Shown here one piece after another: positions 52,362 to 61,500 of a stretch of 64,000 nt of DNA. How positions within the stretch are numbered: the first letter of the stretch is position 1; every line of letters begins with the position of its first letter. Origin of the DNA: Phylloscopus collybita (taxonomy: Eukaryota; Chordata; Aves; Passeriformes; Phylloscopidae); contig JAJNNQ010000006.1 of assembly GCA_027886175.1 (NCBI GenBank), positions 682,001-746,000 of the forward strand. The letters are read 5' to 3'. The position numbers and the translations under genes are program-made. A model generated the notes under the pieces. The model saw only the letters and a list, made by a program, of their open reading frames with translations. It ran no database searches and was not told the DNA's origin.

Positions 52362-53165
52362 GAGCCATAGATGGTTTTGGTTGGCAGAGGCCTTAATGGA
52401 CAGCTAGTCCAAGCCCCCTGCAATGAGCAAGGACATCTGCAACTAGATCGGTTTGCTCAGAGCTCCATCCAACCTGATCTTGAATGCTTCCAGGGATGCC
52501 ATACCCACAACTTGTCTGGGCAACCTGTGCCAGTCACTACCCTCATCATAAAACATTTCTTCCTTACAAATAGTCTAAGTCCACCCTCTTTTCACTTAAA
52601 ACCACTATTCCTTGTCCAACTGCTATAGGCCCTACTAAAAAGTCTGTAGTCTGTCCCCATCTTTCTCATCAGCCCCCTTGAGGCACTGGAAGGCACCCTG
52701 GAACCTTTTCCTCTCCAGGCTGAGCAGACCCAGTTCTCTTGATCTGTCCTCACAGAAGAGGTGCTCCAGCTCTCTGATCATCTTTGCGGCCTCCTTTGTC
52801 CCTGCCACAGCAAGTCCACATCCTTCTTATGCTGAGGGCCCCAGAGCAGGACACAGCATAGGGGGTCTTGCAGAGCAGAGCAGAGCAGAGCAGAGCAGAG
52901 CAGAGCAGAGCAGAGGGGCAGAATCCCCTCCCTTGACACGCTGCCCATGCTGCTTTTGTTGCAGCCCTGGACAGAATTGCCTTTCTGGGCTGCAAGTGCA
53001 CACTGCCAGGTCATGTCCAGCCTCTCAACTACCAGCACCCCCCAGTCCTTGTCCTCAGAGCTGCTCTCAGACCTTTCCTCCTTCACTTTGCATTGATACT
53101 GGGGGTTCCCCAACCCAAGTGCAGGACCTTGTGCTCGGCCTTGTTGAACTTTATGAAACTCACAC
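52362..53165 (-). mobile_element. CR1 LINE, about 800 bp of 3' region
   Basis: The reverse strand carries the CR1 3' region from the reverse transcriptase end to the terminus. On plus the blocks read GGAGAGCC-like tail at 52362, CCAAGCCCCCTGCAATGAGC, CTTGAATGCTTCCAGGGATG, CAACCTGTGCCAGTCACTAC, CCTCTCCAGGCTGAGCAGAC, CTCTGATCATCTTTGCGGCC and GCAGGACCTTGTGCTCGGCC. It is better preserved than most CR1 copies here. The 195-codon plus-strand frame inside it is antisense to the element and not a gene. Confidence 0.93.
52871..52915 (+). repeat. (CAGAG)9 microsatellite inside CR1
   Basis: Nine perfect CAGAG units sit within the CR1 copy, at the place where the ordinary CR1 sequence reads roughly GAGCAGAGTAGAGGGGCAGAAT. 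The array therefore grew from the element's own sequence. Confidence 0.95.
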
Positions 53166-53179
53166 AAGCCCACTTCTCA

Positions 53180-53242
53180 AACTGTTATATACATATACAT
53201 GCACGTATACAAACATATATATACATGTACATATATATTCTG
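53180..53242 (+). repeat. TATACA-rich microsatellite
   Basis: A run of TATACATATACATG/TATATATACATG-like units lies immediately beyond the 5'-truncated end of the minus-strand CR1. Confidence 0.85.
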
Positions 53243-56200
53243 TTAGAGCAAAGAGAATAATGTAGCACAAAAATAACACCAACGTAGAGTCTCAAATGAG
53301 AGAAAAATCTTAGTAACTTCAATCTCAAATACTACTATGCAATCATAAAAGGCAGAAAAAGATCAGCATCATAAGCTTAAACTAAGGAGTCTTGATATTT
53401 TATCAGATAAAATTATACTTTTAAATATTCATTAGAAATTATCATCTCTCTAGAAAAAAAAGATCAACCAACTAATTGCAGTGATGAGAGCTTAGGCAAT
53501 CTCTGCTGTGAAGGTAAAGCTTAGACACATTAAGCAGCAGACCACAGCCTACTGCCACTCCTCCAACAGCAGAACCACCCCAGGCAAATCTGCCTCCCAT
53601 CACTCATTCCCAGCTCTTTGCTGCATTGGGCGAAGTCTTTGTGCAGCTGGTCAGTATGTGGAAAGAGAAGACTGATCTAGCTAGGAGGAGTGGGTGACTT
53701 CTATGTTTTAGCAGTGCTGATTTTGTGTTTAGCAGGTGGAAATACCAAAGCAGCTCCCCAACCCATTTTCTGGAACAGCTACACAAAGTAGTGATTAGTC
53801 CAGGGACAGGAACAAGACCTGCATAAATTGAGGATTAAAAGCTGCTGCAGTGCTGTTACCTCACCTGCACACTAACTCCTTCAGTTGCAAAGACTCTGGT
53901 ACCTGCAACATCAGGTGACTTGGGCTCAAAATGGACAGTAAAGGCCTCTAGCAAGAGCACACTCCTCAGAACTTTACAGCCATGTTCTTTCCTGGCATAG
54001 CAAAGTTTGTCCTGGCTCACACAGTCCACAGCTACTGAAAACATCTGTGCCCACGAGGAAAAACAGTGTGAGGCACAGCCAGTAAGAAAGAGAAATGCAC
54101 TAAGCGGTGCCTGGGGCATTTTCTGTTTCAAGCAGCAAAGAAGCATTTTGAAGCCTAATTTTTGTCTTGCATAGAGTAAAACTAAGTCAAGCCAGGGAGA
54201 ATAAGAGCCTGTTCCAATAACTTTCTGACAAAGAACAGCTTCCTAATTTCCTAAAGCTCAAATTAAATTAACACTAACTTTGCATTTAGTCCTTCAAGAA
54301 CACAAGAAGGTATCTTGGAACTGCTGCTTAGTTAGCACTTACCTTTAGACTCACAGCACCCAAAGAAGTTCATGTGGAATAACTACAAAATCTAGATACC
54401 TCCAACTGCTCAGACAAACTAAATGGCAGTCCAAGTTCCCCTAAAATTCAGACAACTTTGGACAAAAGCACAACAGAAAGCCATGAATTGGCACAATCTA
54501 TTGACATGTATTTTTTCAGTTTTCAAAGTGGTAGCTTTCTACAGCAGATTCCATTCCAGATCAGATACAGTTTTCTTTCTAAAGTCAAGATAAATGCTAT
54601 GACATGCTCGAGCTGACTCAACAGCAATATTATTACGTGCTTGCACCTAATCTCTATTTATACTGCCAGCTAACAAGGTAGATGCACATTCAGTATGAGT
54701 GGACAAGGATTGAAGGGCTCTCATGGTGTTAAAATCACTGACTTGGTATATAATACATTCAGACTGGGAATTTAGTCAGATTAAGAGGTTGCAGATCAAT
54801 CATACTCCTTTCAGCTGCATGGGAAAGTCTCAAAGAGTGCATTTACTCATCTTTCTGCGGGCCCACCTGCAGTCAAGGGCTATGCAGAGAAAGACAAAGG
54901 GTTATGAAGGGCTGTGATCAAAGGATTACTTCCAGCTATCCATAGGTACTTCAGATAAAACCATGTGCTACTCACCAACCCACATGCTAATGACGTAAAC
55001 AATCAGGAAAGGCCAAATAAAGTCTTAAATGTCGTAGACATCGTAGACATCTCAGTATGCACCTTTCTTTTAACTTTAACATAATAATTATGGTAAAGAG
55101 TCAGGTTTCAAAGTCTTAACAATCCTTGAAAGAACACACAGAAAACAAGAGCAACCTGTTTTTTACAGGGCAGAATTTTCAGAGATCCCACAGCAGGATT
55201 TTGAAAAACATGTACCCAGAGGAAGAGTGACCTGTGGACTGAGTACCTGCACAACTGAAAGGCGCCTCTCAGGACAAGTGGCCTTTATTCTGGGACTTGT
55301 AGGTAAGAACACTCCTCTCTCCAAAACAGAAAAAATACAATTTCATCACTTGAACAAATCTGACGTACCAAGGAGCGTCACTTCAAGACCTCTTCCCGCT
55401 GCTGTTCTCTGGCTACTGATATCACACAACTGGCACGCTGCACACCAGGCACGCTGCAGGCAGTGTAGGACACAAGGGCCCCTGCTCCACTCATCTTCCA
55501 GCCTGGGCACAGCTTCCTACCCCCCTTTAGAAGGGAACACACAAGCAGCCCCTATCTGTAGTTGTAGTAACAAACTACTTCCACTTTTCTGCAAAAAATT
55601 AAATTAGCTCTTTCTCTATATAGCAATCCATACACAGTGCATACAACAGAAAATAAGGCTGATGTCAGATTCTATGTTTTAATTTTTCTTTGAACATATA
55701 AAAAATAATTAAAACTATCATCTTTCTAGCTATAGAACAATGCAACAGATTAAATAAAAAAATCTGACCAACAGAGTCAGTGAACAAGGAATTAACATTT
55801 TAATGACTAACACTAAATGGCCTTCACTTTATAATAAGTACATAACCAAAAATTCTTACTATTTCTCCACCTTAGCTTTCACTGAGAACACACAAATAAA
55901 AATCCAGTTGCTTTCTGGATTTGTACTAAAGCAACTTATTCTCTTTATGGTACCTCCTTTTATTGCTCATGCTTCTAAAATACTCATCACTACATTTTTT
56001 TATTTCCTGTTAAGTAGTCTCTCTGGAATACTTCCTGTGCTAGCACAATGCATGATAAAAGGAAATCAAATAAGCCAGTTTTTTTATTCCATCAGAACTG
56101 AATGCTCTCTCCCTCAAAGGAAGGATAAATTCAGCCTCGTTGTCCTAGCTAGTGAAGATAAAAAGTACAGGTACTATGCACTGTCTTGCCTCTGAGTTGG

Positions 56201-56509
56201 AAGTCCTACTAACAGATGTGGTTGTTTCCAAGTTCAAGTCTGAAGGAAATCAAACTGTAAAATCCCCATGCATACCTCATGTTACGGTCTATCAGTGTTG
56301 GCATCTTTTCAATATGTTTTATTATCATTAACATACAATAAGACAGACAGAAGTTCAGAACACATGCATGAAGGACTACATCAACACTGACTTGGAAGAG
56401 TAATACTCCAGCTTTCCTTTCAGTCCTTTAATATTTTCTCATTAAACAGATTGGCACCAACTGTAAGCACACATGTGCCTGAAAATTTCTTACTTCAGGA
56501 AACATCAAA

Positions 56510-57450
56510 CTGTATCAGACTAAAGGACAAGTAAGTTCAGTGTCCTGTCTCCAAATGCAGCCAAGGGCAGTTACTGCAGGAGGAACATACGAAGAAAATG
56601 TATTTCCCCAGCATGCTCTTTTAATTTCCAGGACGTTTTAGTGAACAGTTTGGCAGCATGTTACTTTATAATCTCTCAGTTCAATTTTCTTGCCTGAATT
56701 TGTCTGTGTTTGAGCTTCTGGGAAGTTTTGACGTTCAGAACTTCTAATTGCAAGAAGTTCCAAAATTTAACTACACATTGTGCAAAACCTCCGTTGCTTG
56801 TGCTGACTCCCATCAATGAATTAATCTGACACACCTCTAATTGTGTTTGAACTGATTCTTTCCTGTTCTCTTTGCCTATTCACTTCTTCCTTATCCACCC
56901 ATGACACTACTCACTGCTCCAGATCTCTACCTGATTTCCAGATCAATCCTCTTGCCAGCCTAAAAGGTAACAAGCTATTTAGGAGTTCCCTCCACAGCCA
57001 TCACTCCCTGCTGCCATGACCAGACCTGATGCTCTCCTCTGTAAAGTTCCCAAGTCCACTGTACACCTTCCACAGCAGGGGGGATGAGACCATGGCTACA
57101 GAGTATTCCAGATTGAGGCAGCATGATGATACAATAACATTTTCTCTTTTGTTTTCTGTGTCTTTTGTAATCATGTCCAGTGTTGACTCTGCTCATTTGA
57201 CAGGTTCTTATAGTGTTATCCCCATGTACAGAAAAAAACACTCCTCCTGAATGACAACAACCAGCAGAAACCCAACTGCTGCCTACATATAACCAGGACA
57301 GTTTTTCTCTATGCACACCAGATTAGATCTTGCAGTTCCCAATTTCGTCTGCCATTTTATCATCCTGTCACTCAGCATGTCATGATCTACTTCTGCAGCT
57401 TTCTGCTGCCAGCATTCATTGACAGTGCCCAGGAAAAGCTTCTACAACTA
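56510..57450 (-). mobile_element. ancient CR1 relic, about 940 bp
   Basis: The plus strand shows, in order, TATCAGACTAAAGGACAAGT, GTGTCCTGTCTCC, a region like 'aacttctaa...gttcc' with CTCCCATCAATGAATTAATC, GAGTATTCCAGATTGAGGC and AATTTCGTCTGCCATTTTAT followed by CCTGTCACTCAGC. These match, as I remember them, the old CR1 families shared with turtles and crocodiles, in reverse orientation. Divergence is high and the edges are approximate. Confidence 0.6.
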
Positions 57451-58214
57451 GAGCACTTGCACAGTGTCCATTGTGGCTTTGTGACATGACACCACACACT
57501 CAGGTGTCAGTACAGAAGATGCAGCAACCTGCCCACCAAAACTTCTGCACAGCAAAGCAAGTCTGAAACCCCCAACCATTTTTAAGGGCCACAGTAAGAA
57601 GTTTTGGTAGTTGAATTATGTTGGTGTTACACTCCCCACACCATCGAGGACTAATATTTGGATATCACACTGTCCCCACAGGTTCTTTAAAGTTGATGGT
57701 CTGAACCTGTTCCTAAAGGAGGAAGGGGAGGAAGGAACCGTTTTCCCCAGGCCAGAACAAATATAGGTCTAGAAAAAGAGGAGCACGCCCAGAGGGGACT
57801 TGAAGCAGGCAGGGCACATGCTCCCCCATCAGCTTCAAGTTCCTCTTTCTGAAACAATGATAGGTATTGGCAGCAAAATGTCTTGACAGCAAAACACTCG
57901 CTCCAGGGAGCAGAGCAGTGCCAGCCTGTTAGTGGTGGCACCAGACTGGAGCGTGGCCCTGCACCAAAGGGATATGATTTGACACCCTCGCTACCTTTTC
58001 ACAGCTCCTCCACTGCAGCTGTATTTTACTAGCACCAAAGGGAGCTAGACAAGACAAGACACTGGCGTTCACTTTCCTTCTTGGATGAGGACAGTTTTTT
58101 AATCAGGACATGAATCTGGGCACACTCAAAACTTTTACCAACTCTCAAAGTTTTGCGGAAATAAAAGTTATACTGCCATGTTTGTTGCTCATCACAAACC
58201 ACTAGCAAGGACAA

Positions 58215-58424
58215 GGAAGAAATGTTTTACTGTGAGGGTGGTGAGACATTGGCACAGGTTGCCCAGAGAAGCCGTGGATGCCCCATCCCTGGGAATGTTC
58301 AACGACAGCCCGGATAAGGCCTGAGCCACCTGGTCTAGTGGCAGATGTCCCTGCACACCGCAAGGGGGTTTGGGACTAAATGATCTTTAAGGTTCCTTCC
58401 AACCCCTCAACATTCTGTGATAGC
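58215..58424 (+). mobile_element. CR1 LINE, 3' end, abutting the GTF2F2 CpG island
   Basis: GTGAGGGTGGTGAGACATTG, GGTTGCCCAGAGAAGCCGTG, GATGCCCCATCCCTGGGAAT, CACCTGGTCTAGTGGCAGAT and the tail CAACATTCTGTGATAG. The 3' end lies about 10 bp from the left edge of the island. Confidence 0.93.
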
Positions 58425-58434
58425 TCCCCGGTAG

Positions 58435-58946
58435 CCCAACTTTGCCTGCGGTGTCTCCTTTACTCCTCAGGCATCCGGGCCCAACCCCGCGCTGTCCCCG
58501 AGAAGGGAACAGGCACAGTGGCTGTCCCGGGCCACGGGGCGAGCCTGACGCGGGCAATCCACGGGGCCCACCCCGGGCACGGCGGGGACGAACGGGGGGG
58601 CCCGGCTGCTACAGGCCGCGCTGGGCCGGGCCCAGGGCCGCGGCGGCGGCTCCTCACCTTCACCAGCCACATGCCCGTGTTCTGCTTGGCGCCGGTGAGG
58701 TCCAGCTCGCCCTTGTCGCTCATGGCGGGGCAGCGGCCGGGCCGGGCCGGGCGGCGGACAAGTCGAGCAAGCGACGAGGGCGGCAGCGAAGCGCACCCGG
58801 CACACGGCGGCCCGTGAGGGACAAACCTTCTCCGCTCACACTGCAGGGCGGGGCGGGCCCTCGCTGCGCCGGGGCCGCGGGTTCGGGTCCCCGCCCTGGC
58901 GGGGCCGCGGGGAGGGCGCGGATCGGTGGCGGCCGCAGGAAGCTGC
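58435..58946 (-). promoter_or_regulatory. GTF2F2: CpG-island promoter of GTF2F2
   Basis: About 500 bp of very GC-rich, CpG-dense sequence surrounds exon 1, in sharp contrast to the AT-rich surroundings. It contains many GGGGCGGG-like boxes (Sp1/KLF type) and no clear TATA box in the 220 bp upstream of the ATG. That 220-bp segment (58724-58946) must hold the start site and core promoter, because a CR1 element begins immediately beyond it. The long open frames on both strands across the island are a by-product of high GC content and few stops. Confidence 0.85.
58658..58723 (-). CDS. GTF2F2: GTF2F2 exon 1 (coding part), TFIIF beta subunit / RAP30
   Basis: GTF2F2 is the small subunit of general transcription factor TFIIF. 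In the nucleus it pairs with GTF2F1 (RAP74), binds RNA polymerase II and helps deliver it to promoters. This exon encodes 22 residues starting MSDKGELDLTGAKQNTGMWL and ending in VK; the human N-terminus, recalled from memory, is nearly the same (MAERGELDLTGAKQNTG...). The minus-strand ATG is at 58723-58721, has G at -3, and is the only start that gives the family N-terminus. The exon ends at AAG followed by a consensus donor gtgagg (58657 downward), phase 0. Joined to exons 2-5, the window encodes 128 complete codons of a protein that is 249 residues in human, covering the N-terminal dimerization domain. The C-terminal winged helix is not in the window. The exon lies inside a CpG island, as expected for a housekeeping factor. 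Confidence 0.96.
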
Positions 58947-59440
58947 AGTATCACAGAACATTCTGGGTTCGAAGGCACCCGTGAGGATCATCGGGTCCAA
59001 CTCCCGGCCTTGCACAGGATATCCCTAAGTGCCACACCATGTGCCTGAGAGTGTTGTTTAAATGCTTCTTGAGTTCTGTCAGGCTCGGTGCTGTGACCAC
59101 TTCCTGGGGAGCCTGTTCCAGTGCCCAGCCACCCTCTGGGTGAAGAACCTTTTCCTGATATCCAACCTAAACCTCCCCTGACACAACTTCAGGCCATTCC
59201 CTTGGGTCCTGTCAGAGAAGGCTGTAACTGCAATGGGGTCTCCCCTCAGTCTCCTCCAGGCTGAACAGACCAGGGGACCTCAGCTGCTCCTCTCACAGCT
59301 TCCTCTCAAGGCCCTTCCCCATCTTCATTGCCCTCCCTATAGGATGCTCTGTAACAGCTTAATGACTTTTTCATATTGTGGCACCCAAAACTGCACACAG
59401 AACTCGAGGCAGCACCAGTGCAGAGCAGAAAGTTATTCCC
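58947..59440 (-). mobile_element. CR1 LINE, 3' end, abutting the GTF2F2 promoter
   Basis: The plus strand reads GTATCACAGAACATTCTGGG, CATCGGGTCCAACTCCCGGC, GAGCCTGTTCCAGTGCCCAG, GGTGAAGAACCTTTTCCTGA, CTCCAGGCTGAACAGACCAG and CACCCAAAACTGCACACAGA. This is a minus-strand CR1 whose 3' terminus is at the low coordinate, touching the promoter. Part of the 134-codon plus-strand frame at 59233-59637 runs through it and is not a gene. Confidence 0.94.
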
Positions 59441-59964
59441 TCCTTGTCCCAGAGGAGTTCTCCCAGCATGCTGAAGAAAGACAGCAAGGTGCAAATGATC
59501 TAAGGGAACTGGAGGAGCAGCCCAGAGAGAGGAGGCACTGCCATGATGGTGCCCTTCTGTGTGGGAGGGAAATGGTGGCTAGAGGAGCAGTTCCTGTGAA
59601 AGGGATCAGAGCATCATGGTGTGCTCAAAGGCCATGAAAATGAGAAAAAAACCCACAGCTGATGAATCGTTTACTGGGAATAAAAAGTAAAGGATTAAGC
59701 TTAGCTTCCCAGAAAGGGAACTCACAAGGAAGTGTTGGAGCAGGCTGTCCAAAGATAGGGGGCATCTCAGACACTGAAAATATCCTGTGTCAGGAGAGAG
59801 AAAGTGCCTCCCCATCCTACTCTGAGATGGAGTATTTGGCTTAGAAAAACCTAGAGTCCTTATTAGGACTGTCTCTATCCCTGGAGAGGTTTTCCCCCTT
59901 TAACAAGTTTAACCTTGTTATCTCCCTTCTGTCCACTTTGGGCACTGGCTAGACAAGAAAGACA

Positions 59965-60161
59965 TGGACATGCTGGAGACACTGGCATAGGTTGCCCAGA
60001 GAAGTTGTGCATGCCCCATCCCTGGCAGTATTCAAGGCCAGGTTGGCCAGGGCTCTGAGCAACCTGGTCTAATGGAAGGTGTCTTTCTCCACTGCAGGGG
60101 GTTTGAACTAGATGATCTTCAAGGTCCTTTCCAATCCAAACCACTCTATGATTCTGTGGCA
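59965..60161 (+). mobile_element. CR1 LINE, 3' end fragment
   Basis: GGTTGCCCAGAGAAGTTGTG, CAAGGCCAGGTTGGCCAGGG, GCAACCTGGTCTAATGGAAG, GCAGGGGGTTTGAACTAGAT and the tail CCACTCTATGATTCTGTGG. Confidence 0.94.
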
Positions 60162-60956
60162 TGGAAAGCATTTTATTATCTTCCTCCCTTCTTTACTTTA
60201 TCCTTTTACTGAGATGTAGGCCTTTGATTTGCCTCCTCTCATACTAAATAACTTCAGTTTGTTCAATTCTGTCTCTTAGGTCTATTTTCTAGACCTCTGG
60301 TTATGTCCATTGCTCTCTGAATTCCCCACAGTACAAGTTTACATCCTCTTTGAATTCCGTTTGCTCAACAGTGAAGGTTATACTCCATCTGAGACTATAC
60401 CAGCAGCAAGCAGAAGGTTTTTTCTGGTACAATATGCAAGAAATTGCTCATCTGGCTCACAAAAAATGATCTCAGCATTACATCTCAGATATGATAGTCT
60501 GCCTTTCTAATTATAGGCAAGCATCTAGGTAACCAAGGAGGACAATGTTTTTATATATATCTGAAGAAATAACAGCTAACACTTAACTATTAGGATGATT
60601 AAGATTAGTTACATTCAAAATTAATTGCATTTAAAATTTTCTCTTCTTTTTATATTCAAACTGTGTTTGCCTGCTGAACTCAGCTGGGAGGGTGGATAGA
60701 TCTTATATTATTAGTCAGCTTCCACTGAAGATTCAGTTTTCTTTAAGACAACCTTACATAGACACATTAGAGGTTCCTCAAATGCTAATTAAAATGGAAG
60801 TGGATGCATCTCAACAGTTGTAAAACCAGCCTCATTTCCTGGGACTGTGTCACCCCCAAATATTGTAGGTCTAAGACCCTTTGGTTTTGTTCACCTGGAA
60901 AAAGAGTGGATCTACACAGACAAACACCATTGCTTTACTGTCTGCTTTGGATCCTG

Positions 60957-61500
60957 CTCATAGGATCATAGGGTAGTTTGGGTTGAAAGAGACCTTAAAG
61001 ACCACCTAGTTCCAAACCCCCTGCCCTGGGCAGGGATGCTTTCCACTAAGGCTGCTCAGGGTTCCATCCAACATGGCCTTGAACACTTCTAGGCGTAAGG
61101 CATCCACAATTTCTCTGGACAATTTGTTCCAATGTTTCACTACCCTAATTTAGAAACATTACTTTCTGATGTCCAATCCAAACCTACCCTCTTTAAAACC
61201 ATTGCACTTTATCCTTTCACTACAGGCCCTGAATAAAAAGTGTCTCTCTTTCTTTCTTGTAAGCCCCTACAACGTACTAAACGGCTGCAAAAAGGTCTCC
61301 CTGGGCCTTCTGGTTCTCCAGGCTGAGCACACCCAAATCTCTCACCCTGTCTGCATAGGAGAGGTGCTCCAGCCCTCTAATCATTTTACTTTCTTTCCTC
61401 TGGACCTTATCCAACGGGTTTGTGTCTGCCTTGTGCTGGATACACCAGGGCTGGATGCAGTCCTCCAGGAGGGATCTCAAATGCTCCCCCAGGATAAACA
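60957..61500 (-). mobile_element. CR1 LINE, about 540 bp of 3' region
   Basis: The plus strand reads ATAGGATCATAGGGTAGTTT, GGTTCCATCCAACATGGCCT, CCACAATTTCTCTGGACAAT, GGTTCTCCAGGCTGAGCACA, GGTGCTCCAGCCCTCTAATC and GGATGCAGTCCTCCAGGAGG. The element is on minus with its 3' end at 60957. The 111-codon frame at 61169-61504 and the overlapping minus frame are CR1-derived. Confidence 0.94.

Larger units (their letters stand above)
52228..58657 (-). other. GTF2F2: GTF2F2 intron 1
   Basis: A 6.4-kb intron with a CR1 at each end (52362-53165 on minus, 58215-58424 on plus), a third ancient CR1 at 56510-57450, a (CAGAG)n array and a TA-rich microsatellite. The middle (53.3-56.5 kb) has no feature I recognise. 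Confidence 0.9.

Noticed and set aside
55803..56195. 130-codon plus-strand frame in intron 1
   Set aside because: Hydrophobic AT-rich translation with no family features, next to an ancient CR1; likely chance.
58380..58984. Several 110-180-codon frames on both strands across the CpG island
   Set aside because: Only the minus-strand GTF2F2 exon 1 segment matches a protein. The others reflect high GC and lack of stop codons.
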